Numbered from the stretch's first letter, positions 16,905 to 26,042 are shown. The stretch: DNA of 64,000 nt from Klebsiella terrigena (GCF_006539725.1 NZ_BJNO01000001.1:310001-374000); one strand, 5' to 3'. Program-made: numbers and translations. Notes: generated by a model not told the origin, from the letters alone.

Positions 16905-17705
16905 ATGGTCATGAATTATGCCCCAGGTTCAGAAAAGAACCCTAAACTGGTTGAGCAAAAACGCGCCGATAATGAGAACAACCTTGAGTGGTTGTTACGT
17001 GCCTTTAATGCGCTTAAAGGTAAAGAGCCTTTGGCGCAGTCATACATTTTGCTGCTTGGTGGTACGGATACGTTGTCGTGGCGAATTCGTGCTGGCCAGT
17101 CACAACTGCGCTTTGATATGTTGCCTTCGTATTGGTCTACCTCGGCGCTGCTGTGTGCTAACGCTGAAAATGTGGAGAAATCGAAAGTGCTGCATATTCC
17201 ACTTTTCCAACCCCAGGGAGGTGTTTTTGCCACTGAGCGCAATGGCGTTGTGGAATCACCGGTCTCAATTTTTAAGGATTCTGAGCAATGGAAAAATATC
17301 GCATTGATAGCTTTTCCAAAAGCTCAAGAAGACGTACTGAATTCGCTTCCTCATTTTCAGAGGGGACGCAACTATATTGACGCACTCGAGCATATTCTCC
17401 GTTGGCTGGCTTTTGCGTGGGGCGTCGCAAGAACTCCCACGCCGATTAATGATGGTATTGGGCTGCCTACCGCCTGCATGCTGGAAAGTTTATATAGTGG
17501 TGCGGGGATGGATCTCACCCCAGGGCTGGAAACTCGTGCATCGAGTCCTGAAGCCATCTGGGCTACAGCCTCGCGCTGGTATAAATATTTTGAAAATAAT
17601 AAGCTGGAAATGCCAAAAGGGCGCTTCTGCACACCCGACAGTTACAACATTAATGATGGGCATAAAAAGCTATCGGGAAGGGCAAATAAGTCCACTGAAT
17701 ACTAA
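16905..17705 (+). CDS. Uncharacterised protein of the lipase/PhoD-like operon
   Basis: I do not recognise this 266-residue protein. It has no signal peptide and no clear membrane segment. A hydrophobic run FLRWLAFAWG-like region lies near residue 165 and the middle has LLLGGTDTLSWRIRAGQSQ. GGAG precedes the start, which is 16 bases after the PhoD-like stop, so it is co-transcribed and probably works with the two hydrolases. It could be a third enzyme, an immunity protein or an adaptor; the sequence does not decide. Confidence 0.65.
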   Translation: MVMNYAPGSEKNPKLVEQKRADNENNLEWLLRAFNALKGKEPLAQSYILLLGGTDTLSWRIRAGQSQLRFDMLPSYWSTSALLCANAENVEKSKVLHIPLFQPQGGVFATERNGVVESPVSIFKDSEQWKNIALIAFPKAQEDVLNSLPHFQRGRNYIDALEHILRWLAFAWGVARTPTPINDGIGLPTACMLESLYSGAGMDLTPGLETRASSPEAIWATASRWYKYFENNKLEMPKGRFCTPDSYNINDGHKKLSGRANKSTEY

Positions 17706-17822
17706 TTCAAAAATCACAACATGCTGATTTCTGTGGCCGCATGAGTAAACCATGAAGTAATAGACTCATGGAGGTTATTTAACATAATATACATTATATG
17801 CACTAATGATGTAGAGGCTAAA

Positions 17823-18992
17823 TTGAGATGTCCGTCTCTGACCAAATCCTGCTACAGTCTCGCCACAGCGATCGCTGCTTTCAAAGGATGAGACTCTGAC
17901 GGCATACGGAACGGAGTTTTTCTCGATGAACGATGTAAACCGACTCAGGATCCTGCAGGACGTTATCGACCGGCGTCTTACCACGCGTCTTGCAGCAACC
18001 CGACTTGAGATCTCTGACAGGCACTGCCGCCGGCTACTCGAGCGCTGTCGTGAACACGGACCGCTATCGCTGGTTAACCGTCGACGTGGTCAGCCTGGTA
18101 ACCGACAGTTGATGCCCGGCCTCGCTGAGCGTGCGCTGCGCATTATCCGCGAACGTTACGCCGACTTTGGACCGACATTAGCCTGCGAGAAGCTTGCTGA
18201 GATTCATGATCTTTATCTTGCTAAAGAGACTGTGCGTAAGCTCATGACCCGGGACGGTTTATGAACCCCACGTAAGTTACGGCCACCTCGTATGCATCAG
18301 CCACGCCCACGTTGAGCCTGCACCGGCGAACTCATCCAGATTGATGGCAGTGAACATCGCTGGTTCGGGAACTGTGGCTCCGCGGTATCAGCACACCTGA
18401 GGCTGAAAACGCCTTTGCTGATGAGTTCATGGAAGATTACAACCGTCGGTTTGCAAAGCCGTCACGTCACGATTTTGATGTACATCGCCAGCTGGATAAC
18501 GGCGAAAACCTGCAGGCGACATTCACCTGGCGCGAGCAGCGTAAGGTCTCGAAAAACCTGACATTACAGTACGATAAAAAGCTTTATCTGCTTGAAGATA
18601 ATGAAGAAAATCGACGTTTTTAGGGGAAGTACATCGAGGTCTGGCAATACCCGGATGGTGACATTGAGCTCCGGGTCAACGGCACTTCCCTGCCCTTTAC
18701 CATTTACGACCGGCTTGGAGAGCTGGACCAGGGCGCCATCATCGACAACAAGCGTCTGGGACGTGCTCTGGAGATGATAAAACTGGTGCAGGACAAACGG
18801 GACAATATCCGCTCACAGGCCCTGCCGTCCATTGACGGCCAGACCTCTCGCAGAAAAAAGAAGCAACCCGGCAAGAAATCACAACGAAGTCTGGACCAGA
18901 ACGACATGCTGGAAGCCCTGCAGCAACTCCATACCCGGAGCAAAGACATCTTCGGCAAAGGCTGAAACATAACCTACATGCGGACATCTTAA
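17823..18992 (+). mobile_element. Decayed ISNCY (IS1202-like) insertion sequence
   Basis: Inverted ends are visible: TTGAGATGTCCG at 17823-17834 and CGGACATCTTAA at 18981-18992, matching at 11 of 12 positions. The enclosed transposase is broken. I found no target duplication, so one end may have been rearranged after insertion. Confidence 0.65.
17926..18965 (+). pseudogene. Broken transposase of the ISNCY family
   Basis: The first frame (17926-18264) encodes the N-terminal helix-turn-helix region (LATRLEISDRHCRRLLERC-like, then YADFGPTLACEKLAEIH). A frame change leads to GELIQIDGSEHRWFGNCG, the start of the DDE core. Sequence then jumps to TPEAENAFADEFMEDYNRRF and KPSRHDFDVHRQL, so most of the catalytic core has been deleted. 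An in-frame stop after NEENRRF interrupts the C-terminal part, which continues to 18965 (DGQTSRRKKKQPGKK). Several independent lesions make it non-functional. Confidence 0.75.
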
Positions 18993-19071
18993 GCACGAAA
19001 AATACACATTATGCTGACCGACCGTAATAAATGTGACTAATTTATGCCTGGCGCCGCCTGACCGGGTTGGG

Positions 19072-19413
19072 CTAAACCTCAATCACCTGGATCCCTGCCC
19101 TTTGCGCCATTTTTATGCACTCCGCCGTGTCTTCACCGCCTGAAAAAGCCAGTAGCACGTCAGGGCGGCTGTCTTCCAACATAAAAAGATTACGCTTAGT
19201 TTCCGCGTACTTCCCGTGCAGCATCCAGTTTGCCGGATAGCGAATAACATGAATATCGATACCGCGGGCCCAGGTTTCTATCGCGCCGCCCAGCGTTTGG
19301 TGGCCTCCGTGGATAAGCACATCTATTATTTGCGTACGGGCATATAAATCCAGTACATGGGTAAGCGTATGGGTGTCAGCATAAAAGCGACCTGAGCAGA
19401 TTAAAACTCTCAC
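19072..19413 (-). CDS. DUF2493 (SLOG-like) protein
   Basis: A 113-residue protein starting at GTG 19413 (VRVLICSGRFYADTHTLTHV), preceded by AAGG. An earlier ATG would add a tail not seen in the family. The GHQTLGGAIETWA and LLAFSGGEDTAECIKMAQ motifs fit the DUF2493/YAcAr branch of the SLOG superfamily, which binds nucleotides or nucleotide-derived ligands. Relatives often lie in phages and mobile regions. It follows the Na/Pi cotransporter gene on the same strand by 64 bases. Confidence 0.7.
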   Translation of the reverse strand: MRVLICSGRFYADTHTLTHVLDLYARTQIIDVLIHGGHQTLGGAIETWARGIDIHVIRYPANWMLHGKYAETKRNLFMLEDSRPDVLLAFSGGEDTAECIKMAQRAGIQVIEV

Positions 19414-19477
19414 TGTTCTGTACCTTAAAGTTGTTTTCCTTGAAAGGATGTTCATCCGCACGTGGCGGTAATTATTA

Positions 19478-21130
19478 TTAAACGTTCGATGTCGTTCTAA
19501 TAAAATGCGGCGACTTATCGCCAAGGCGCTCAATGACTGGATAGGCTACGGCGGCAATATGGTGGTGCACGCGGCGGTAGTCTCTCAATACCCGCTGGAA
19601 AATATCGCCTGATTCTGCCCAGGCATTTTTGTCCTCGCGCAGTTTTTTAAAATGCTCGCGACTGGCGGACGCTTCGAGCTGACGGATGGTCTCCTTGCGA
19701 AGCACCAGATGGTGGGCAGCAGATAAATCCTCATGCATAAACGCGGTAACACCCAGACGTAGACTGGTGAGCAGCTCCGCGTGCAGCAGACGGATATTGT
19801 GTAACTCAAAATCACTAAACAGTTCGCCCCGATGCGCGCGGCGCATTGCCAGCTGGGTCAGATTGCTGGAAAGGATATCTCCTGCATGTTCGACATTGAT
19901 GACGAACATCAGGATTTCCTGCGCACGATCGGCGTCCGAATCGTTGAGCCCATCCTGCCCAATATCTGCCAGATAGGCGCGAACCGCCGCACTAAGCATA
20001 TCGACCGACTGGTCAAGATGACGGATCTCTTTGGCGGCCTGTCTTTCCTGGGTCTCAAACAGTACTAATAGGCGATCCAGCATGATTGTGAGCATGTCAG
20101 CGGCTCGGAGCGATTCACGAACCGCGTTAGACAGGCCAATATAGGCCACTTCCAGGCCGGCATCGTCCAGATACATTGGCATACCCAGGTCGCCAACACG
20201 TTCCTCTTCAGGAAAGAGTCGCTCCAGAAAGCGGGCCATTGGCGCGGTGAAGCCAATAAATAGCAGTGCAAGCAGTGCGCTAAAGGCAGTGTGGAACCAC
20301 ACCACAAGCTGCGGCGTATTCAGCCTTGTTCTCAGTGCGACATCCGTTAACACCGGCAGCAGTAATAGCATCAATGCACAACCAGAGAGGCGAACCATCA
20401 GGTTGCCAATGGGCAGGCGGCGAGCCGCCGCATAGCCGGCATTCAGCACCGACGGCAACGCGCCGCCGATATTCGCGCCAAGTACCAGCACGAGTGCGGT
20501 GGCTGGGGTCATCGCGCCCGTACCGGCCAGGGAGGCGATCAGCAAAATAATCGCCACGCTGGAGTGGCAAATGAGTGTCAGGACTGCAGCCACGAGCAGA
20601 GAGATTAAGATATCCCCCTGCAGTCCCTGCATCACGGCATGGAAAACGGGGGTCACTTTAATCGCTTCCAGCGTTCCGCCAAGTAGATGAAGGGCTAGCA
20701 GCATCAGGCCGAGCCCAATCAAGGCGCAGCCTACGCTCTCAAAACTGGAATTGTCGCGCAGCTTAAAGACGATAAAACCCGCCAGGAAAAGTAGCGGGAT
20801 GGCAATTTCAGTGTTGAAACTCATCAGCTGTACCACCAGTGTAGAGCCGATATTGGCACCAAGCATCACCGCAAGAGCCGGGGCAAGACTTAGGGTACCC
20901 GCAGCGGTGAAGGACGTCGCCATCATGCTGACCGCGGTGCTGCTTTGCAGAATACCGGTAATGCCGACGCCAGAAAGCAGCGCTATCCAGCGATTAGTCA
21001 GGTGGCGTCCCATCCAGTTACGCAGCGGTGTACCGAAGCCGCGCTGAAGCGCCGTCGAAATCATATGGCTGCCCCAAAGCAACAAAGCAATGGCGCCAGC
21101 CAGGTGAATTAACAAAGTAGTGCCGGACAT
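19478..21130 (-). CDS. Na+/phosphate cotransporter family protein (YjbB-like)
   Basis: The 550-residue protein has the duplicated Na/Pi transport core with the signature GILQSSTAVSMMATSF and the repeat LICHSSVAIILLIASLA. After about residue 320 there is a cytosolic PhoU-like helical domain. Roughly eight to ten membrane segments are visible. It is an inner-membrane carrier related to E. coli YjbB, which exports phosphate. GAGGGGG precedes the start. A small open frame ends just before it. Confidence 0.87.
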   Translation of the reverse strand: MSGTTLLIHLAGAIALLLWGSHMISTALQRGFGTPLRNWMGRHLTNRWIALLSGVGITGILQSSTAVSMMATSFTAAGTLSLAPALAVMLGANIGSTLVVQLMSFNTEIAIPLLFLAGFIVFKLRDNSSFESVGCALIGLGLMLLALHLLGGTLEAIKVTPVFHAVMQGLQGDILISLLVAAVLTLICHSSVAIILLIASLAGTGAMTPATALVLVLGANIGGALPSVLNAGYAAARRLPIGNLMVRLSGCALMLLLLPVLTDVALRTRLNTPQLVVWFHTAFSALLALLFIGFTAPMARFLERLFPEEERVGDLGMPMYLDDAGLEVAYIGLSNAVRESLRAADMLTIMLDRLLVLFETQERQAAKEIRHLDQSVDMLSAAVRAYLADIGQDGLNDSDADRAQEILMFVINVEHAGDILSSNLTQLAMRRAHRGELFSDFELHNIRLLHAELLTSLRLGVTAFMHEDLSAAHHLVLRKETIRQLEASASREHFKKLREDKNAWAESGDIFQRVLRDYRRVHHHIAAVAYPVIERLGDKSPHFIRTTSNV

Positions 21131-21132
21131 GA

Positions 21133-21369
21133 TTAATTCCCCCTCTTCTGGGCGGGTGTCGTAATAAATTGCAGTAGCCTGATCGAATAGCGCTGTATGC
21201 CGCTGGCGAAATTCAGTAATGCTTTAGCGTGTCGATAGCTAAGTCGTCCTCCTGCGTACCATGCCAGGGCACTTACGCGAAGAGTGCGGGTAATTTTTAT
21301 TAAAAATAAGATCATCAGCGTAATGGTTTTATTTTTAATCAAAGAAATAATGGAATATTGCTTTTCCAT
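21133..21369 (-). CDS. Small hypothetical protein before the Na/Pi cotransporter gene
   Basis: A 78-residue frame begins MEKQYSIISLIKNKTITLMI after a GGAAAG site and stops two bases before the cotransporter ATG. That suits translational coupling. It has one hydrophobic segment and a basic C-terminal half. I recognise no family. It may be real because of its position, but no homologue is known to me. Confidence 0.4.
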   Translation of the reverse strand: MEKQYSIISLIKNKTITLMILFLIKITRTLRVSALAWYAGGRLSYRHAKALLNFASGIQRYSIRLLQFITTPAQKRGN

Positions 21370-21401
21370 AATACTTTCCAGCTTGTGTTGCCTGCCTGAA
21401 A

Positions 21402-21421
21402 GGTGCCACCGAAGTGGCACC
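21402..21421 (-). terminator. Terminator-like hairpin after the Mg2+ ATPase gene
   Basis: An 8-bp stem (GGTGCCAC / GTGGCACC) closed by a stable TTCG tetraloop on the minus strand is followed by TTTC. It lies 24 bases past the ATPase stop. Confidence 0.55.
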
Positions 21422-21444
21422 GTATTACCGTCTTGAACGTCGAC

Positions 21445-24138
21445 CTAGTACCACTGCTTGAAGCGACGGATATAGAACACCTTCATGCCCTGTGCTACGC
21501 AGCAATATGCGAGCAGCGTGCCGACCAGCCATGGGAAGTACTGCCACGGCAGCGCCTGCAGGCCGACTAACGGCCCAAGCGGTGAGAATGGTACGTAAAT
21601 ACCAATAGCCATTATCAGCCCGGTCATCATCATCACCGGCCATGCGGCGGTGCTTTGAATAAACGGGATTTTCTGAGTACGCAGCATATGCACGACCAGC
21701 GTCTGTGACAGCAGGCCTTCGACGAACCAACCGGACTGGAAAAGAGTCTGCATGTGCTCGCTGTTGGCGCTAAACACAAACCACATCAGCGCAAAGGTGG
21801 TCATGTCAAAAATGGACGACGTCGGTCCGATCCAGACCATGAAGCGACCAATATTTTTTGCATCCCACTTGCGCGGCTTGCTCAGGAACTCTTTATCCGT
21901 TTTGTCCCACGGCAGCGCGAGCTGGGAGATGTCGTACATCAGGTTTTGCAGCAGCAGCTGAATCGCGAGCATCGGCAGGAACGGGATGAACGCGCTGGCG
22001 ACCAGCACCGAGAACACGTTGCCGAAGTTGGAGCTGGCGGTCATGTTGAGGTACTTCATGATGTTGCCAAAGGTCTCGCGGCCTTTGATGACCCCTTCTT
22101 CCAGCACCATCAGGCTCTTTTCCAGCAGGATGATGTCGGCAGATTCCTTGGCGATATCGGTGCCGCTGTCGACCGAGATACCCACGTCAGCATCACGCAG
22201 GGCTGGCGCATCGTTGATGCCGTCGCCGAGGAAGCCCACGGTGTGGCCGTTAGCCTGCAGGGCCTTCAGCACGCGAGATTTCTGCAGCGGCGTCAGCTTG
22301 GCAAACACCGTGCGCTCTTCCACTAACTGCTGCAGCGAAGCATCGCTCAGCTGCTCAATCTGAGGACCGAGCACCGGCTCGCCTGGCTCCAGCCCAACCT
22401 GGCGGCAAATGCGTGTGGTCACAATCGCATTATCGCCGGTCAGAACTTTCACCGCGACGCCAATGTCCATCAGGGCTGAAATAGCCGGGCCTGCGCTCTC
22501 CTTCGGTGGATCGAGGAAGGTAAGGAAACCGCGGATAATGAGGTCGTGCTCATCGTCGGTGCCGTACTGCTTTTTCGCCTCAACTTTAGCAATGTCGCGA
22601 GTCGCTACCACCAGGACGCGGAAGCCGTCTTTGTTGTAGTCATTGGTCATTGCCAGCATGGCGTCTCGACGCTGATTATCCAGCGTGACGACCTTGCCAT
22701 TCTCTTCCATTTGGGTCGCAATGCTCAGCATCTCTTCCACCGCGCCTTTGCACACCAGCAGGTGGTTACCCTGATTGTCTTTCACCACAATAGACAGCCG
22801 GCGGCGTACGAAGTCGAACGGCATCTCATCGACCTTGCTGTAACCCTGAGGTTTCACAAAGCCCGACTCATTTTCAGAGAAGTAGATGACCGCCTGATCC
22901 ATCAGGTTTTTGATGCCGCTTTGATGGTGGCTGTTGAGCCAGGCCAGCGCCAGCACGGACGCGTTTTTCTGCCCGTGCGTGTCCACGTGATGCTCAAGGA
23001 TGATTTTATCCTGCGTCAGCGTGCCGGTTTTGTCGGTGCACAGCACATCCATCGCGCCCAGGTTCTGAATCGCGTTAAGACGCTTAACCACGACTTTGCG
23101 CTTCGCCATGGCCACCGCACCTTTGGCGAGGTTGGCGCTGACGATCATCGGCAGCATTTCCGGGGTCAGGCCGACCGCGACCGCCAGAGCAAACAGCAGA
23201 GCATCCCACCATTCGCCTTTCATCAGACCGTTAATCAGGAACACCACCGGCACCATCACCAGCATAAAGCGGATCAGCAGCCAGCTGACGCTGTTCACGC
23301 CGCGGTCAAACGCCGTTTGTGCCCGGGTACCGACAATCGCTTTTGCCAGCGAGCCAAAGTAGGTTCGTGGCCCGGTCGCCACCACCACCGCCTGCGCGGT
23401 GCCGCTGACGACGTTGGTTCCCATAAAGCAGATGTTAGGGATATCCAACAGATTCTCACTGTCGAACGCCCTGTCGTGCGCGGATTTTTGCGCCACGTCG
23501 CCCAGCGTGTCGTACTTCTCAATCGGCAGCGCTTCACCGGTCAGCACTGCCTGGCTGATAAACAGGTCGCGTGACTCGATCAGGCGGACGTCCGCCGGGA
23601 TCATGTCGCCTGCATAGAGCTGCACGATATCGCCCGCGACCAGTTCACGCATCGGGATTTCACGCGGGGTCCCTTTTTGCCCGGCGTGTTCGCGACGAAC
23701 GACCGTGGCGGTGGTGCGTACCATCGCTTTCAGCGCCTCGGCGGATTTAGCCGAGCGGTGTTCCTGCCAGAAGCGCACCAGGCCGCTGAGTGCAACCATG
23801 GTGCCAATGATAATCACAGTCGTCAGATCGCCCTCTTCGCCGTGGCTGGTTGGCAGCCAGTAGTCGGTAAAGAAGCTGATGCTGGCGAGAATGCCAAGCA
23901 CGTAGATAAACGGGTTGTTAAAGGCGATAAGCAGCTGGATCAGCGCGTGAGGCGGCTTGTCATGGGCGACTTCGTTCAGACCATCCCGCTCCAGCCGGGT
24001 ACTCGCGTGGGCTTCCTGCAGCCCTTCCCGGGTGGTGTTGAGGTTGACCAGGGTTTCTGCGATGCCATTTTTGGCTTCCTGGGCGGCACGCATAGACAGC
24101 GTGCTTTTTTTATTACGATTCTGGGTTTGTACAGTCAT
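21445..24138 (-). CDS. mgtA: Mg2+-importing P-type ATPase (MgtA/MgtB type)
   Basis: The 897-residue P3B-type ATPase has the phosphorylation motif LCTDKTGTLTQDK (Asp at about 370), TGEALP in the actuator domain and GFLGDGINDAPALRDADVG in the hinge. About ten membrane segments are present. Stretches such as LIQLLIAFNNPFIYVL and FDRGVNSVSWLLIRFML are closer to Salmonella MgtB than to E. coli MgtA, although mgtA is the usual label. It imports Mg2+ across the inner membrane when Mg2+ is scarce. A PhoP-box-like sequence and a short proline-containing reading frame lie upstream. Confidence 0.92.
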   Translation of the reverse strand: MTVQTQNRNKKSTLSMRAAQEAKNGIAETLVNLNTTREGLQEAHASTRLERDGLNEVAHDKPPHALIQLLIAFNNPFIYVLGILASISFFTDYWLPTSHGEEGDLTTVIIIGTMVALSGLVRFWQEHRSAKSAEALKAMVRTTATVVRREHAGQKGTPREIPMRELVAGDIVQLYAGDMIPADVRLIESRDLFISQAVLTGEALPIEKYDTLGDVAQKSAHDRAFDSENLLDIPNICFMGTNVVSGTAQAVVVATGPRTYFGSLAKAIVGTRAQTAFDRGVNSVSWLLIRFMLVMVPVVFLINGLMKGEWWDALLFALAVAVGLTPEMLPMIVSANLAKGAVAMAKRKVVVKRLNAIQNLGAMDVLCTDKTGTLTQDKIILEHHVDTHGQKNASVLALAWLNSHHQSGIKNLMDQAVIYFSENESGFVKPQGYSKVDEMPFDFVRRRLSIVVKDNQGNHLLVCKGAVEEMLSIATQMEENGKVVTLDNQRRDAMLAMTNDYNKDGFRVLVVATRDIAKVEAKKQYGTDDEHDLIIRGFLTFLDPPKESAGPAISALMDIGVAVKVLTGDNAIVTTRICRQVGLEPGEPVLGPQIEQLSDASLQQLVEERTVFAKLTPLQKSRVLKALQANGHTVGFLGDGINDAPALRDADVGISVDSGTDIAKESADIILLEKSLMVLEEGVIKGRETFGNIMKYLNMTASSNFGNVFSVLVASAFIPFLPMLAIQLLLQNLMYDISQLALPWDKTDKEFLSKPRKWDAKNIGRFMVWIGPTSSIFDMTTFALMWFVFSANSEHMQTLFQSGWFVEGLLSQTLVVHMLRTQKIPFIQSTAAWPVMMMTGLIMAIGIYVPFSPLGPLVGLQALPWQYFPWLVGTLLAYCCVAQGMKVFYIRRFKQWY

Positions 24139-24173
24139 GGTGGTGCTCCTGCCGCCAGATGGTAGCGGGCTTT

Positions 24174-24251
24174 TTACGGTTCATGCCGTATTAGGCGCGG
24201 CCGAAAATAACCCGATATCGCCGGGACGATCGGTTTTAATTCATTTTGCAT
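24174..24251 (-). CDS. Possible Mg2+/proline-responsive leader peptide
   Basis: In the leader of the ATPase gene a 25-codon frame begins MQNELKPIVPAI and contains four Pro codons (7, 10, 18, 25), ending in Pro just before the stop. MgtL and MgtP leader peptides of other enterobacteria are also short and Pro-rich and couple translation to ATPase expression. The ribosome-binding site is weak (GGGCAG), and if the -10 I propose is right the transcript would start only a few bases upstream. This is a candidate only. Confidence 0.4.
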   Translation of the reverse strand: MQNELKPIVPAISGYFRPRLIRHEP

Positions 24252-24279
24252 TGAGCTGCCCACTATTTATTACCAACAA

Positions 24280-24296
24280 TAAACAGGCGGGAAACT
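24280..24296 (-). promoter_or_regulatory. PhoP-box-like direct repeat
   Basis: On the minus strand AGTTTC-N5-TGTTTA, against the PhoP consensus TGTTTA-N5-TGTTTA, in the promoter region of the Mg2+ ATPase gene. A weak -10 (TAAATA, 24264-24269) follows at about 10 bases, close to the spacing of PhoP-activated promoters. Confidence 0.5.
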
Positions 24297-24358
24297 AATA
24301 TTTTATTTGGACGTGACTATTCCTGCTGATATTTCTTTATGAAGATATCAGGGAATAA

Positions 24359-24559
24359 ACAGGTACCGATAGTGACGAAATTCAGCGCGGTACGCAGGAG
24401 CAGACTGCGGCACAGCTCGCAGGCACTCTCAACGGCGTAACGGTTGAATTAAGCGATGGAAGATCGACTTTGTGGGTCTTCGGCGTCAGCGAAACCGCAG
24501 CGACGTTCCAGCTGTCCCGTGACGGGGCTGACACGCCAACTAACTATGCGTTGGTTTAA
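24359..24559 (+). pseudogene. Protein-like open frame without start codon
   Basis: A frame open from a stop at 24356 to a TAA at 24557 reads EQTAAQLAGTLNGVTVELSD and RSTLWVFGVSETAATFQLSR. It has natural-looking composition but no usable start. It could be the 3' end of a lost gene. I do not recognise the family. Confidence 0.3.
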
Positions 24560-25318
24560 TTCGCTGATTTTAGAGGAAAAAATCGAGACTGATTGTTTTT
24601 TACGCGCAGGCAAAACCCGATCGCGGGGAGCCCGGACGCGTAGAGTTGATGTCACTGTTTTGACACCTGGGAAAAAGCGAGCTTTGAAGTTCATAACACA
24701 CCTCGGGACCGTGAACACCCTGGTCGAGGTGGGACAACACAAGAGCATTAAGCTCCGGCGAAACACACCAGGACGAGGAGGCGATCACAATCGATTTCAT
24801 GTTTACCCTGAATAGCCATTGAGGCTTTATTCAGGTAGCTACTAAATTCAGTATCCATTAGTCTCTTATGTCAGGTTAGAAAAGGCCACGACTTCGGCCC
24901 ATGAAATCTACCCATGGCAAATACTATTGTCAACCCGTCAATGGAAATTAAATTCGTTCGTTTATATTCCAGTGAGGAAATATTGAGATTGAGAATTACC
25001 GATAAGTGATTTCAGGTAATTTGTAAAAACGACGGCACCCTACTCTCTGCTTGGGCGATGTTTACTGGTTCGCTTCAGGGACTGCCACTCCTTCAGGCCC
25101 CGGTTTATGTCACCGGCATAGCGCGTAGGCCGATGTATTGATGGCCGATGACAACCAACTATTTGCCAACGCTCCCCGACACGACTTTTGATGCACATCG
25201 ACCACTAGAAAATGATAATGACGGGGGGATATTTTTCATCTGGCGAGGATCTCACCTAAGTTTCATCTGAAAGCAGGTTGAAATCTGCCATTGTCCGGAT
25301 GAGCGAAAAGAGAGCTTG
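24560..25318. other. Intergenic region without recognisable gene
   Basis: About 760 bases between the frame remnant and the TetR-type gene. Two overlapping open frames at 24449-24815 on opposite strands have no recognisable motif and no good start signal. I see no RNA gene or repeat. It may be decayed sequence. Confidence 0.4.
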
Positions 25319-25906
25319 CTATTTTAATAAGCCCTTCATTATCAAAGAGAGACCGAACTCGAAGGTGGTATCAGGGTGCTGGTGTACTAGCGCCTCAATA
25401 TTCATAATTTCTTGAGATGACGTTGATAACATCAGATGTTCATTGCTGTCCGGGCGAGACTGCTCCTCTAAAACGCATCCCAATGTATATTCACTAATCG
25501 TGCGCAAGGTCATTGCGGCTTCTGCCTGAGTGAAACCGACTCGTACAAGATAAGCCACCTTTGGATAAAACGTTTCCCCACCCACCCGAGCCGGCGTTGT
25601 CCCTGCATGTAACAGTGCGCCATCCCGATGGGCGAGAAGAGCGCGTCGGAAACTGCGGGCGTTTTCTGCCAGCCAGTTTGCCCATTCAGTCGTTTCTTCC
25701 GGCACGGGAAGTGAATGGTGTTTTGCTAAAACAGCTGAAGCCATTTCTTCAAGCAAATTGGCTTTATTCTTGAAATGCCAGTACAGCGTCGCTGATTCCA
25801 CACCAAGTTTTTGTGCCAGCTTACGCGTCGTTATCGCTTCCAGACCGACTTCGTCCAGTAGTGCTAATGCTGCCTCAATCACTTGCTCTCGCTGGATTTT
25901 CGCCAT
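25319..25906 (-). CDS. Tetracycline-repressor-like TetR regulator
   Basis: The 195-residue protein is close to class TetR(B)-type tetracycline repressors: LTTRKLAQKLGV-like helix-turn-helix (ITTRKLAQKLGVESATLYWH), RALLAHRDGALLHAGTTP and YTLGCVLEEQ. The ATG at 25906 is preferred because AGGA lies eight bases upstream; the ATG nine bases earlier overlaps that site. It is divergent from the exporter gene across near-consensus tet operators, so it very probably represses both. Drug specificity cannot be read from sequence. Confidence 0.9.
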   Translation of the reverse strand: MAKIQREQVIEAALALLDEVGLEAITTRKLAQKLGVESATLYWHFKNKANLLEEMASAVLAKHHSLPVPEETTEWANWLAENARSFRRALLAHRDGALLHAGTTPARVGGETFYPKVAYLVRVGFTQAEAAMTLRTISEYTLGCVLEEQSRPDSNEHLMLSTSSQEIMNIEALVHQHPDTTFEFGLSLIMKGLLK

Positions 25907-26000
25907 GGTATTCATCCTGTTGTTAATGCATCAAACCGAGTCTGCGTCATGTGAAAAGACATTTTGTCTGAACTAAGAGCCTGACGGAATCATTAATGCA

Positions 26001-26027
26001 AATTAATCTATCATTGATAGATTAATT
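26001..26027. promoter_or_regulatory. tet-type operator 1 (27-bp perfect palindrome)
   Basis: Perfect symmetry around a central T over 27 bases. The core TCTATCATTGATAGA matches the Tn10 tet operator core. It lies between the divergent TetR-type and exporter genes. Confidence 0.85.
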
Positions 26028-26042
26028 GATCAATGATAGATT
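26024..26042. promoter_or_regulatory. tet-type operator 2 (one good half-site)
   Basis: TGATAGATT forms one exact half-site; the other half (AATTGATCA) is degenerate. Its centre is 19 bases from operator 1, so two repressor dimers could bind side by side. Confidence 0.65.

Noticed and set aside
17796-19019. Target-site duplication around the ISNCY remnant
   Set aside because: The flanks contain similar AT-rich words (such as ATACATTAT and ACACATTAT), but no exact direct repeat adjoins both ends.
22546-23574. 342-codon plus-strand open frame within the Mg2+ ATPase gene
   Set aside because: His- and Gln-rich shadow of a conserved ATPase on the other strand.
24449-24815. Two overlapping open frames on opposite strands upstream of the Mg2+ ATPase
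   Set aside because: No motifs, no good ribosome-binding sites, and compositions unlike real proteins in this window.
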